Positions 18,129-27,492 of a stretch of 64,000 nt of DNA are shown here, piece by piece. Location: assembly GCA_958510875.1 (NCBI GenBank), contig OY294070.1, positions 47,145,139 to 47,209,138 on the forward strand. Reading direction: 5' to 3'. A model generated the notes under the pieces. It was not told where the DNA came from and ran no database searches. It saw only the letters and a list, made by a program, of their open reading frames with translations. The translations under genes were made by a program, and so were the position numbers. The stretch's first letter is position 1. The number at the start of each line of letters is the position of its first letter. The stretch is from Endomychus coccineus (Eukaryota > Arthropoda > Insecta > Coleoptera > Endomychidae).

Positions 18129-18584
18129 ATGGATTTCGCTTCGGCATTAATACAATACATATGCGAAACTGAAGGAGGAAGTAGTTTGAGAACAATAATT
18201 AATTTTATTTACGATAATTTGATCGAGGCTATCATTAAACCTACGAGCGAACTTACACGTAAAAATTTAATGTTTCTACCGATGGAATACATCCTAAAAC
18301 ATTTGGATGTGGTGTTTCTCAATCAGAAAGAGGTTCCGGAACATATGTTCGAATACCTTTACCGTCATATGCAGTGTAAGGAACATGTCGATGAAGATTG
18401 CGATGGTCCACAACCCCCACGCAAACTATGTTCTCAATGTTTATCTGAGCAGATTTCTCACATCATGGAGAACGAGGAAATGACTCATCATGAGAAGCAA
18501 GTGTTGATAGAAGAAGTTTGCAAAGACGACCCATACTTTATGAAATCATACTTATTCCATCTATTAATGTTAAAATATAAATAG
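18129..18584 (+). CDS. Orphan 151-aa protein
   Basis: An intact ORF from ATG 18129, 23 bp after the protease, on the same strand as the capsid genes. I recognise no family. It is predicted mostly helical, with an acidic Cys/His-containing middle (C-x3-H...C near residues 88-95, then 'LCSQCL' near 106-111) that could bind zinc. It has no counterpart in element 3, where protease is followed directly by the penton-like gene. An anti-host or assembly-accessory role is possible but unsupported. Confidence 0.6.
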   Translation: MDFASALIQYICETEGGSSLRTIINFIYDNLIEAIIKPTSELTRKNLMFLPMEYILKHLDVVFLNQKEVPEHMFEYLYRHMQCKEHVDEDCDGPQPPRKLCSQCLSEQISHIMENEEMTHHEKQVLIEEVCKDDPYFMKSYLFHLLMLKYK

Positions 18585-18613
18585 AGATGTTTCAATAAAT
18601 TTTTATTAGTATC

Positions 18614-19278
18614 ATGTCTCAGTTGTTCACGTTAACAAGCACCAACCATATATTCTCGTTTACACCGCAGATTTCGATTGTGCTGAGGCCAGACAAAAAA
18701 TATTACTTAGCATTGTTGGGATTCACTTCCTACAATTCCATACCGAATATCGACAACGAAAAATTCTACTATTACGAGAATAAAACTTTGAAAGAAATCG
18801 CAATACCTGCAGGTAACTATGAAATAACCGATATCGAAGAATTGATTAAAAGGAATCTGAAGCAAAAAGAAGATATATTCTCACTGAAACCCAATAACAA
18901 TACCCTGAAGTGTGAAATATTCAGTACACATCTCGATATATCGTTCGAAAAGGATGATAGTTTAGCTTAAGGAAAGGTGTATTGCACGTTTCCGATCTAC
19001 CTGTGAACATTATAAAAGTTACAAATATCCGTTTCGAATCAAACATTACCGTGGGAGCGTTCTATCGAGACAGACCTGCGCATACGATTTACGACTTCCC
19101 AATAACCGACGATCCTGGTTATAGAATTGTGGAACGACCAAAAAATCCTCTATATTTACCAGTGTCCAATATCGGTGAGATTACCAACATCACCATACTC
19201 GCTTTGGATCAACACTCTAATCCGGTTAATTTTCGCGGGGAAGAAAGTATTCTCCATCTACATTTACAAGAAGTCTGA
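18614..19278 (+). pseudogene. Penton-like minor capsid protein (jelly roll), one frameshift
   Basis: Two adjoining frames (18614-18970, 18971-19278) align with the single intact 248-aa protein at 34458-35201. Shared blocks are 'SIPNI(D/E)', 'FYY(E/K)N', 'IPAGNYE(I/L)TDIE', 'LHVSD(L/R)P(V/I)NIIKV', 'AHTIY(D/E)F' and 'VNFRGEE'. The break at about 18966 follows 'FEKDDSLA' and needs a change of one base. The family forms the vertices of Polinton/adintovirus capsids. The 3' part (from 19137) lies within the TIR and is therefore duplicated at 12395-12536. Confidence 0.87.
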
Positions 19279-19279
19279 A

Positions 19280-19435
19280 ATGGGTTTGGTTGTTGGAGAC
19301 AATAAAAGAACTTCACACATCCCATCTTCATCAGTCTTCAACAAATCACCAAAACCGCGTGACGTACTCACCAAAGCTAATCAATCAGTTCTACAATCTC
19401 TTGAGTTTCGACTTAAATTTGAAAAAAATGCCTAA
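19280..19435 (+). CDS. Small ORF between minor capsid and MCP (right copy), 51 aa
   Basis: Starts MGLVVGDNK one base after the penton stop and ends with TAA at 19433, overlapping the MCP ATG (19428) by 8 bases. Differs from the left copy by one visible residue (LEF against LGF). See the counterpart at 34192-34371. Confidence 0.5.
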   Translation: MGLVVGDNKRTSHIPSSSVFNKSPKPRDVLTKANQSVLQSLEFRLKFEKNA

Positions 19436-20692
19436 GCGGAAGTATGTAGGTAACAATGCTATCAACGATGTGGATTTGAACAACAGTGTTGTCTCATCAA
19501 TTTTTGATATCTATCAAGAACCGAAATTCGATGAGTCGATACGAAAAGCTGAATATAGATCGATCACACCTTTCGTTAAGGCGTTCAATAACAGCGATAT
19601 TGTGGAGTTTGAATAAATCAAGTGGATGCATTTTTTTCGATGAAAGATACCCTATTGGCTATCAAAGGAAAAATAGAAATAACTGGAGCTGGGAATGTCT
19701 CAATAGTACCTAATTATGGAGCCTTTCTTTTCGACTCATGCTCTTACAGCGAAAGTGGGCGAGACATCGAAACTGTTCGAGATCCTGGAATAGTTAGTGC
19801 TGTAAGGGCATTCACTTGCTACACTCCTACTGATTCTACGCATATGTCTATTGCCGGTTGGACTTACCCCGAAGAAAGTGTAGTTTTAGATCAAAGTAAA
19901 ACTTTCAGCTTACTGATTCCACTAAAGCATATATTCAACATTTTCAACGATTATTCTATGATTACATTTGGGCGACAAACAATTCGATTGGTGCGAGCTC
20001 GAAACGATAACGATTGTGTTATAATTGCAAACGATGCTACCACAGTTAAATTTTCGATTGACAGTATGGAGTTGAAAGTCAAATATATCTTTCCCAACGA
20101 CATAATTAGAGAAAAGCTATTGCGAGCCATCAAAAGTGATATACCCATCCTAATTCCATTCAGAAAATGGGAATCACATGAATTGCCTGCTATAACGACC
20201 GACGCGAAAAGGGAAATTTGGGCTGTCAAGACTAGTGCAGCAGTTGAAAAACCGCGTTATGTTATAGTATTTTTCCAAACAGACAAGCGAAACAATGTGA
20301 AAGCTAATCCCACGATATTCGATCACGTACACATTTCTAGTATTCGCTTATCTCTAAACGGAGAATATTTCCCTAGTGAACGAATGAACTTGGACTTTGC
20401 CAAAAATGATTACGTTCTCGCCCACCACAACTACACCGAATTCTACTCCAGCTACACAAATTCTGCTGTGAAACATTCAATATTGGGTTATAGCAGTTTC
20501 AAAACACGCGCTTTGTACGTAATCGATTGTTCTAAGCAAGAAGAAGCCGTGAAATCAGCTACTGTCGACGTGCGACTGGAAATCGAAGCAGATAAAGGAT
20601 TTCCCGCTAATACGAAAGCTTATTGCATCATAATTCACGATTGTTTAATGGAATACTCACCCCTCACCGAAATCATCAAGAGTCTCATTTAG
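19428..20692 (+). pseudogene. MCP: Major capsid protein, hexon-like (right TIR copy), one frameshift
   Basis: The ATG at 19428 opens 'PKRKYVGNNA'; the frame stops at 19614 and resumes in -1 at about 19612. It aligns end to end with the 396-aa capsid protein of element 3. Against the left-arm copy I see only K/E, V/A and E/K changes in the second frame. Upstream are the penton-like and small ORFs, and downstream the DIQ gene, all on the plus strand as a late-type cluster. Whether the shared -1 break is decay or is tolerated by slippage on the AAATAAAT-like run cannot be judged, but element 3 has no such break, which favours decay. Confidence 0.9.
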
Positions 20693-20724
20693 ACATAAAT
20701 TCGATCAGTTTATTACGTGACACC

Positions 20725-21231
20725 ATGAGAATCGCTTTGGTTGACATTCAAGGTTTCGTCGTCGACGATGTGTTCCATCCGAAAGAAATGTCTATTCAGA
20801 TTGGATTTAAACGACATTATTCTTTGTTTAAACCATGCATACCCTTTGCATCGTTGAATGCTCAAGATCGAAAATCTATATGTTATGTGGAGAGACTCGT
20901 ACATGGAATAAAATATTCTTCTGGAGATGTAGAATACACCGAAATAGATAATATTCTAAAATCTAATCTTCTATGTAAGGCAGACTATATTTATGTTCGA
21001 GGTCATCAAAAAGCTGATTTTTTAACGAGAAAGTGCCAAGAACTGAATATTTTCCCACACATTGTAGATGTGTGTAACTTTGATAATACTCTATGTGAAA
21101 CAGGAAAATTCGAACCTTCAAATAGGATGAGCTGCATGAATCACCGTAATGATGGAAAAAAATATATGTGTACAATTCAACACGTGGATAATCTACAGCA
21201 ATGGTTCCTGAACATTATTCTACCAAATTAA
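20725..21231 (+). CDS. DIQ-family Polinton protein (right TIR copy)
   Basis: 168 aa, MRIALVDIQGF start. Near-identical to 10442-10948, with 'YVRGHQKADFL' here restoring the family-typical 'V-R-G' (left copy reads V-R-D). It ends with the Cys/His block and 'QQWF'. It follows MCP by 32 bases and converges with ORF B. Confidence 0.7.
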   Translation: MRIALVDIQGFVVDDVFHPKEMSIQIGFKRHYSLFKPCIPFASLNAQDRKSICYVERLVHGIKYSSGDVEYTEIDNILKSNLLCKADYIYVRGHQKADFLTRKCQELNIFPHIVDVCNFDNTLCETGKFEPSNRMSCMNHRNDGKKYMCTIQHVDNLQQWFLNIILPN

Positions 21232-21305
21232 ATATATCTGTATATATATATATTCATTAAATACATGTTATTACTATTATTCAATAAAACAACTCTTTAT
21301 TATTA

Positions 21306-21776
21306 TTATATGTATTTATTTGTATGTTTCTCAACAATTTTTATGATGATTTTAAGTAGTAAAACTAATAAGACACTAAGATTGAAACATTGCATCGCAT
21401 AAATCTCGTTTACTATCTGTGTCGGTGATGGTGTGTTTGGTGGTGGTGGTTGAGAAGACATCGATGTAGGTGATGGGGTGAATGTTTGCCACTTCATAAC
21501 ACCCCCCTCTGTACCATTTGGAAATAATAGCTTGAGCTTATAATTGAATGTGTGATTGGTGGTGGTCCGCATCGTTTCGAGAATTATGTATGTGAATACC
21601 TCTAGTTGATTTTCGTTGATCATTTGATAATTCATTGGCTGCCATTCTGTTCGATTACATTCATTTCTCAGATCTTTCCTGGGACATATATAAATACGTT
21701 CCACTCGATTCGGAACGTTTGTATACAGGATTCCATTCAAAATTGAGGTTAGGATTATAAAATTGGGTTCTAACAT
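21306..21776 (-). CDS. ORF B: predicted membrane glycoprotein (right TIR copy)
   Basis: Mirror of 9895-10365, starting MLEPNF here instead of MSEPNF. Sequons NRT, NHT and NGT, the stalk and the single membrane segment are all kept. It is open and intact. Confidence 0.55.
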   Translation of the reverse strand: MLEPNFIILTSILNGILYTNVPNRVERIYICPRKDLRNECNRTEWQPMNYQMINENQLEVFTYIILETMRTTTNHTFNYKLKLLFPNGTEGGVMKWQTFTPSPTSMSSQPPPPNTPSPTQIVNEIYAMQCFNLSVLLVLLLKIIIKIVEKHTNKYI

Positions 21777-21918
21777 AACCATCCTCTCCACCAATACTTA
21801 AACTATTCAATTGTCTTAAAGCGATATTTTTATCTTCGTAAAATTTTAAATCTCTACTCAAAACTTTTACTTTCGCACCGAATTCTTCCAATTTACGTGT
21901 GTATTCTTCAAGAGACAT
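21661..21918 (-). CDS. ORF A: coiled-coil-like protein (right TIR copy)
   Basis: Mirror of 9753-10010 with three visible substitutions (A/V, R/K, I/L). Overlaps ORF B by 116 bases in another frame. Confidence 0.45.
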   Translation of the reverse strand: MSLEEYTRKLEEFGAKVKVLSRDLKFYEDKNIALRQLNSLSIGGEDGYVRTQFYNPNLNFEWNPVYKRSESSGTYLYMSQERSEK

Positions 21919-21985
21919 ATTAATACTGATGATTTCATCGACTATATACACACGCTAGTATAAACACCATACCTTAGATTTCTTA

Positions 21986-22297
21986 TTACTTGAGCTCCAA
22001 AAATTCAAGTTTAAAAGCCGGGTTGCTTTTATTAACATCCTCTTTTCCCCTGTATATCAAAATCAAACAAGGTTTCATGTTGATTTGTTCCAAAATTGGG
22101 ATAATCTGATTGGTCAGTCGGTTGGGTAGGAACATAGAGAATTCATCGAACTCGAGCAATACGGATTCACCAAATTTGGTTCTTACTACTCTCGCTTGAA
22201 GTATTGTATAATGCTTATTGATTTCGAGTTCTGGAACTCTCCTCAATGGTTTTCTCTCCAAAAGAGCACAATGATTAAGTTTTGTTAGATCCATCAT
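21986..22297 (-). CDS. Small OB-fold-like protein (right TIR copy)
   Basis: Mirror of 9374-9685 with one visible change (Y to N near residue 78). Intact; the candidate leader intron lies at about 22302-22508. Confidence 0.6.
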   Translation of the reverse strand: MMDLTKLNHCALLERKPLRRVPELEINKHYTILQARVVRTKFGESVLLEFDEFSMFLPNRLTNQIIPILEQINMKPCLILIYRGKEDVNKSNPAFKLEFLELK

Positions 22298-22919
22298 GAA
22301 TCTGAAACAATATGAATAAAATTGGAGATTTTTTTAAATTCGTAATACACACACAAAATTGATTCAACAGTTATTTTATAAAAGTTGATTAATCAATTTT
22401 GTACTTGTTATTTTATGAATGTGAATTGAATAATTTTTACCTGTTTCAATGCTTATAAGAGTATGTATGTTTTCATGGCAGTGAATTAAATAATTGAATT
22501 AAACTTACATTTTCCGTTCAGTAGAAGGCAGCACACACAGGATATATGAAAACGATGTGTTTCGTTTGAGCTGTAACAGATTACTGAGGAATCGAGAATT
22601 AAATTCGTAGTCAACATAACTCTCAATTATAATTCTCTTACTAACAAGTCTAGACTTGTATATCACTTATTGTTATTTGTTGACCTAATGAATGAATCCA
22701 TTGTTTTCAATTATTCTCGTATAAACTGAATGTGATGACGCAGGTGTATGCAAACTTAATTGCTTCCACGTGTTCTCATATACTCAATGTGGTTTCTGGT
22801 GTAATAATTTCATATACGTAAGTAATCATTTAACGTTTAGGAAATTTGTAGGTTATTTTAAAAGTTCATTATTTCTGGAATCACGGTGTGGTTCAATAAT
22901 AAATGACAGTATAGCTACA

Positions 22920-23900
22920 ACATGAGTCAAATTTTTGAAATTCCTCGCGCAAACATCAGCAAAACACCTCATAGATGTCGTCCTTTGACGTTAGCTGTTC
23001 TGACATGGACATCAAGCTATGATAGTTCATTAATATATCGTTTTTTTGAATTGAGATGGAACTTCCCGCGCGAAAACATTAACAAAATACCTCATGGATG
23101 TCGTCCTTTGACGTTAACTGTTCTGACATTGACATTCAGCTATGATAGTTCATCGGTTTAGTGATAGATGGCGATATAGGCTACAACATCGGTAACATTT
23201 TGAATTGGAGTCTCATAGATGTCGTCCTTTGACGTTAACGGTTCTGACATTGACATCCAGCCATGATAGTTCATCGGTTCATAAATTTCCCCCTCAAAAA
23301 CATTAACAAGATACCTCATAGATGTCGTACTTTGACGTTGACAGGTACGCATAACGGTTCATTCATAGATTTAGTCATTTGAAGTTAACTGTTCTGACAT
23401 TGACATTGAAGTATGATAGTTCATTAAGAGATGGCGGTGATGTAGCTATAACATCAGTCATATGTTGAATTGTGACCTCATAGATGTCGTCCCTTGACGT
23501 TAACATTTCTGACGTCGACAGGTATGCATGACGGTTGATCGGTTCATTCATAGATGTAGTCGTTTGATGTTAAATGGTCTGACATTGACATTTAAGTATG
23601 ACAGTTCATCGGTTCATCAGAAGATGGCGGCGATGTAGCTACAACTTCAGTCATATTGCGGTTTTGACGTTAACTCTTCTGACATTCGGTTCCAACGTCG
23701 GCCATGATAAACATCACCAAAACACCTCTACGTTTGAATTTGGCGGGTCGATGACGTCACTTCCAACTAACCTCACATCCAGACCTCTATGGTCGAAAGT
23801 TCTTTGGGGGAATCATAGATTACCAAACCATAGCCTACCTGTCCATCGATTGTTGAACCATAGAGCATAGTCGGGTTCACCATAGATTAGCAAACCATAG
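22920..23900. repeat. Degenerate minisatellite in right TIR
   Basis: Inverted equivalent of the 7920-8800 array: blocks 'catagatgtcgtcctttgacgttaac', 'tgttctgacattgacat' and 'atgatagttcatcggttca' recur at least eight times. One extra unit near 23000-23110 explains most of the length difference between arms. 22298-22920 is AT-rich, without genes. Confidence 0.8.
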
Positions 23901-24051
23901 ACCATCGATTGGTGAACCATATACTTCTATGACTGCGCATGCGCAAAAAAGGGTGATTTTGCTCCCGACCGCGCATGCGCGAATGTCTTGCTGGTTGCCT
24001 ACATCTGATAAGGCTCTCTATCAGGCGGGCCCAAGTGACGGTATGCCTACT

Positions 24052-24057
24052 TTGGGA
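24052..24057. repeat. Target-site duplication TTGGGA, right copy
   Basis: Directly follows ...GCCTACT, and is identical to 7746-7751. Confidence 0.92.
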
Positions 24058-24169
24058 GGGTCCAAATGTTTTTTTTTGGGAGGGTCCAAACGTTCTTTGG
24101 GAGGATCCAATCGTTATTGGGAGGGTCTTTGAAAACAGGGTAACACCATATCACAATGTCATTAGTTGA
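24058..24169. repeat. Short tandem repeats flanking element 2
   Basis: Three imperfect copies of 'ttgggagg(g/a)tccaa' are followed by the segment 'gggaggatccaatcgttatt' that also occurs left of the element at about 7605. The element therefore integrated in a locally repeated sequence. Confidence 0.7.
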
Positions 24170-24771
24170 TCATCAACCACTATGCACGTTTGCGGGCAAT
24201 GTCAAAGCAAATGCGCTGAGGCGTCACGAGGAAAAACATTTCAAAACACAGAGTGAAGCAAGCATTGTGAAGTTACTTTTTCTCGCCGAGACAATTTGAA
24301 TCGTCATATTATGTTATTCCACAGTCGAGATAAAAGTATAATTTACAGGTCCAACCCAGATGTTCTACTGCACCGGTTAGAAGAAATCATACCTCTACAA
24401 AGATATATCGAAGAGAAACGTGAAATAATTAATGAATTAAGAAGATTTTGTAAAAAATGGTATTTGAATAAAAACTCAGAATAATCCGAAACGATTGATT
24501 TTTATCGTTTTCCACTATTGTCAATCATTATTTAAGTCAATCCAGGAATGAAGATGCTACGGATGTAGGATCGGAATCAACTTGTGAAGAATTCACCAAA
24601 TTTCATCTTCAGAATATCGATGATTTTCAGAGAGATTATTGGTGTGGAGGTTTGTTCGACGAAATTTTGCGAAGAATGATTCAGAGAGATTGTTGGTGTG
24701 AAGGTGCGCAGGACTCTAACCACATCGAATATCATAAAAATATGACATGTTCTTTCGACGAGGTGTCATGA
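24170..24771 (+). pseudogene. C2H2 zinc-finger gene remnant, possibly spliced
   Basis: A finger-like stretch (Cys followed by 'TFSRRDNLNRHIMLFH') is read from about 24260. An upstream frame ('HVCGQCQSKC' or 'CTFAGN...LRRHEEKH') looks like a second, frame-broken finger. The frame runs to 24484 unless spliced. A donor (ATG|GTATTT at 24460) and acceptor (TTTAAG ending 24536) would remove 77 nt and join the frame to a further open stretch ending at 24771 (Cys- and acid-rich, with 'YWCGG' and 'CWCEG'). Zinc-finger genes occur in some animal Polintons. It belongs to the older debris that element 2 entered. Confidence 0.45.
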
Positions 24772-25113
24772 CGGCTATCACCTGCCGAGGTGTCTGTCAC
24801 GCAGGTCTTCAATCCATCATATCGTCAAATGAATTAGCGCGTTCGATAAAAAATGGTATTCTTTGGTGAGAAAGATGCAGAGGGATCCGAACCCGCGTCA
24901 TTTTTTACCTGAAAATGTTCACGATTTTACGATTTTACATGTATACTTACCAGTTCGATCGACCTCTTATCTCTCACCCGCAAGAATACCATTTAGTTTT
25001 GATTGTATATTTTAGGTTGAAAAAGTCAATAGCTTTACATGCGCAGAGTATGAGGGAGTGTGTTGTTGTGTGTGACTGCTCCAACTAAATCGAACTCTAA
25101 TCAGTTCGTGATA
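24772..25113. other. Spacer without a clear gene
   Basis: It contains 'gtgtctgtcacg' and 'gacggctatcac' blocks also present in the element 3 TIR (near 30416-30620), so it includes terminal-repeat debris. No supported coding frame. Confidence 0.5.
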
Positions 25114-25737
25114 ATGTCTCCTCGATTATACAACAGTTTTATTCATAGTGTGCTTACCACCGTGTACGATGCGAAGAAATTCGTAATAAGCCTATGTCCT
25201 CCGAGTTTGATGAAAATCCTCGAAGAATTACAATTACCATCCAAAAATTGGATAATCGCTGGGGAATTCATAACTTTCCTTGTGCGGGCCGCGACGGATT
25301 GGGCGTATGCTGATATTTTTTATTTCGGAGGAGATTTCGATCCTCCCCCTCCAGAAGATTGGAAGATAATCGATATGGATATAGAAGGTCAGTTCGAATA
25401 TAAACATAGAAGAATCAGAGAAATCATATTGCATCAAATTTCGGGTATCCTTCCGAACCCCGGATCGTATATACTTGATTGTTTTAGAGTGCTACATGAT
25501 ATCGATGTCGATTTTTATCGAATCGCACTACTACCATATCGATGTGAGATAATGGACATGCGCAGCATCCGAAGAGATACTTCAAATTCTTACACCTTTA
25601 AGATGTTTCAACTGTTTTCTGAGATAGGAGGGGAGGTCGATGACGTCAACTATGGAATAAGTCGACCATCACTACAAATTTTGTGCTTCGACGTACTCTT
25701 TCGAAATTTCGATAACATCAAAGAAATATGTCAATGA
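25114..25737 (+). CDS. Unknown 207-aa protein in Polinton debris
   Basis: An intact ORF from ATG 25114 (the frame is open upstream to 25060). I do not recognise it. Around residues 45-75 a block 'NWIIAGEFITFLVRAATDWAYADIFYF' has the shape of a nucleotidyltransferase-like G-(G/E)-F...D-I-F motif seen in some viral proteins, but the second Asp is replaced and this is weak. It lies 50 bp upstream of a DIQ-family gene on the same strand, and codon use and AT content match the Polinton genes. Likely an element accessory gene. Confidence 0.5.
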   Translation: MSPRLYNSFIHSVLTTVYDAKKFVISLCPPSLMKILEELQLPSKNWIIAGEFITFLVRAATDWAYADIFYFGGDFDPPPPEDWKIIDMDIEGQFEYKHRRIREIILHQISGILPNPGSYILDCFRVLHDIDVDFYRIALLPYRCEIMDMRSIRRDTSNSYTFKMFQLFSEIGGEVDDVNYGISRPSLQILCFDVLFRNFDNIKEICQ

Positions 25738-25787
25738 TCTACGCATGTGCAACTAGATATTTGGATAGTTTAACTTTCTAGTTTGAA

Positions 25788-26279
25788 ATGTCGTCTATAG
25801 TGATTGATATTCAAAGTTTCCCGATTTCTGCAAACGTATATAAAATCAAGGAACTCTCTTTGTTGGACTGTGAGAAAAGGTTGGAGAAATATTTTCTATT
25901 CAAACCACCAAAATCGATGGATCAACTATCCGAGAGGCAAATGAAGAAAATATTTCATTGTGAAAAATATCACGGGATTCAATGGAACTCGGGTTATCAG
26001 GAATATGATGAATTGTATGAAATTTTGAAGGAAAATATCGATCCGGATGCTACTGTTTATGTATGTGGGAAGATAAGAGCTAAGTTTCCATGGGGGACGT
26101 TCCAAAAATTGTGGTTAGATCGAGTAGAAGTGATGAATTTGAAAAGTAAATGTCCAAAATTAGAGCGAGGAAATTGTGAATTTATCTGTCTACATCACCC
26201 CAATAGTGTGAATCCTATGTGTTCTAGTGCGAATAGTTGGAAAATATTCGAATTTCCTACGAAGGACTGTGACTCTTGA
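25788..26279 (+). CDS. DIQ-family protein, divergent paralogue
   Basis: An intact 163-aa ORF. Family blocks: 'IVIDIQSF' at the N-terminus, 'FKPP' near residue 45, 'HGIQWNSGYQEYDEL' near 65-80, a 'TVYVCGKI' strand, and the C-terminal 'CEF(I)CLHH...MC' Cys/His block with 'W'. It is clearly a second lineage from the copies at 10442 and 20725. Together with the decayed copy at 26986-27492 it means this debris held two different DIQ genes or derives from two elements. Function unknown; the fold is possibly RNase H-like. Confidence 0.7.
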   Translation: MSSIVIDIQSFPISANVYKIKELSLLDCEKRLEKYFLFKPPKSMDQLSERQMKKIFHCEKYHGIQWNSGYQEYDELYEILKENIDPDATVYVCGKIRAKFPWGTFQKLWLDRVEVMNLKSKCPKLERGNCEFICLHHPNSVNPMCSSANSWKIFEFPTKDCDS

Positions 26280-26321
26280 AATAATAATATAGATATCTAG
26301 TGAGTCTACAAATATATCTTT

Positions 26322-26905
26322 TGAAGAATACACACGCAGACTTTGCGAATTCGTGGAAAAAGTTCATAAACTAAGGAGAAACTTAAATTTTTACGCAGAT
26401 AAAATTAAAGTTATAAGACTGCTGAACAAATTAATTGTAAAAAGTGAGGATGATGGGAGTGGGGGTGTTAAAAACAAATTTTGTGATTCTAATCAGAATA
26501 CTGAATGGTATTCTATACGCAAACGTTCCCCAACACGTTGAATGCATCTATATTTGTCTGAAGGATGTCGGCGGTGGTGGTGGTGGGAAGTGTTACCTTA
26601 CCCGATGAATTTTACAATAAATCAACGATAACCAATTGGAGGTATTCACGTTTAACATTCCACAAGACAATCATGCATTATAAACTCAAACTCTTATTCC
26701 TCTATCGAAGTGAGGGGGGATATGGCTGAATGACAATCATCGTGTTTACCACACCTTATACAAGAGACAACATCAGCATCATCCACACTAGAAGGAGATA
26801 TTCATAAAATTCTAGCAATTTTGTATGCTATTTTATCTTCTTTATCAATATTAATATTGAAAAGGTTTGTTAAAAATGTAAAGAAAGCTATTAACCATTT
26901 GAATA
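26322..26905 (+). pseudogene. ORF A/B remnant (glycoprotein locus)
   Basis: ORF A reads 'FEEYTRRLCEF', then 'FYADK' and 'IRLLN', to a stop at 26541. ORF B in the next frame reads 'LKTNFVIL', 'LNGILYANVP' and 'IYICLKDV', then breaks near 26600. Later pieces (the Ser/Thr stalk at about 26760-26800 and the membrane segment with 'LSSLSILILK' near 26835-26870) remain. It is closer to the element 3 copy than to element 2. The ORF A stop and the ORF B phase keep the same relation as in the other copies. Confidence 0.6.
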
Positions 26906-26985
26906 AATAATTATATAAAGGAGATAGGTGTTTTATTAAAACAAAAAAGATTGATAATAATAATATTTATTTCAGAAAATACATA

Positions 26986-27492
26986 TCATTTAGGTAGTAT
27001 TACATTCGGAAACCACTGCTGTAATTTATCCACATGTTGAACTGCACACATGTATTTACCACCATCATTGCGATGATTCAGGCAGGTCAAGTTGTTTGTT
27101 TGCTCGAATTTCCCTGTTTCACATTGAGCACCATCGAAACTATGAACATCTACGATGTGTGGGGAAATATACAATTCTATACACTTCCTCCTCAAAAACT
27201 CTGCTGTTTGCTAACCACGAACATAAATATAGTCGACTGCACACAGGAGAATCGATTTAAGAATATTATTCATTTCTTCAAAATCCACATTTCCAGATGC
27301 ATAATCGAGTCCATGATAAGACTTTTATAAATATCATACGGACTTTCGCTCCTTTGCATTTAGCGATGAACAAGATGTGGGCGGTTTGAATAAGGAATAA
27401 TGACGTTTGAATCCAATCTGTATACAAATTTCTTTTGGATGGAAAACATCACCTATGACGAACCCCTGAATGTCAACTAATGCGATTCTCAT
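26986..27492 (-). pseudogene. DIQ-family gene, decayed
   Basis: The minus strand starts MRIALVDIQGF (ATG at 27492) and stays alignable with 10442-10948 to its end, with stops near 27335-27350 and 27210. The intact 3' part is the 69-codon frame 26986-27195. Confidence 0.7.

Larger units (their letters stand above)
7752..24051. mobile_element. End-defined Maverick/Polinton element 2 (16.3 kb)
   Basis: The ends are AGTAGGCATACC at 7752 and its reverse complement ending at 24051, flanked by the 6-bp duplication TTGGGA. Inside are Polinton hallmark genes: integrase, packaging ATPase, adenain-like protease, double-jelly-roll major capsid, penton-like minor capsid, PLA2/pX-like protein and the last 75 codons of PolB. 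The terminal inverted repeats (7752-12536 and 19137-24051) are far longer than the usual few hundred bases because the left one contains an inverted copy of the right-end genes. The single-copy core is 12537-19136. Most core genes carry one stop or frameshift each, so the element is probably defective but not old. Confidence 0.93.
19137..24051 (-). repeat. Right terminal inverted repeat of element 2 (4915 bp)
   Basis: Inverted copy of 7752-12536, about 130 bp longer because of extra minisatellite units near 22980-23110. It carries, from the inside out, the penton 3' end, the small ORF, MCP, DIQ gene, ORFs A/B and OB-like gene. Because penton and MCP are complete as a set here and continuous with the core, this is the original end and the left arm is the copy. 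Confidence 0.93.

Noticed and set aside
27034..27330. 98-aa plus-strand ORF
   Set aside because: Antisense of the decayed DIQ gene 26986-27492, which explains the sequence much better.
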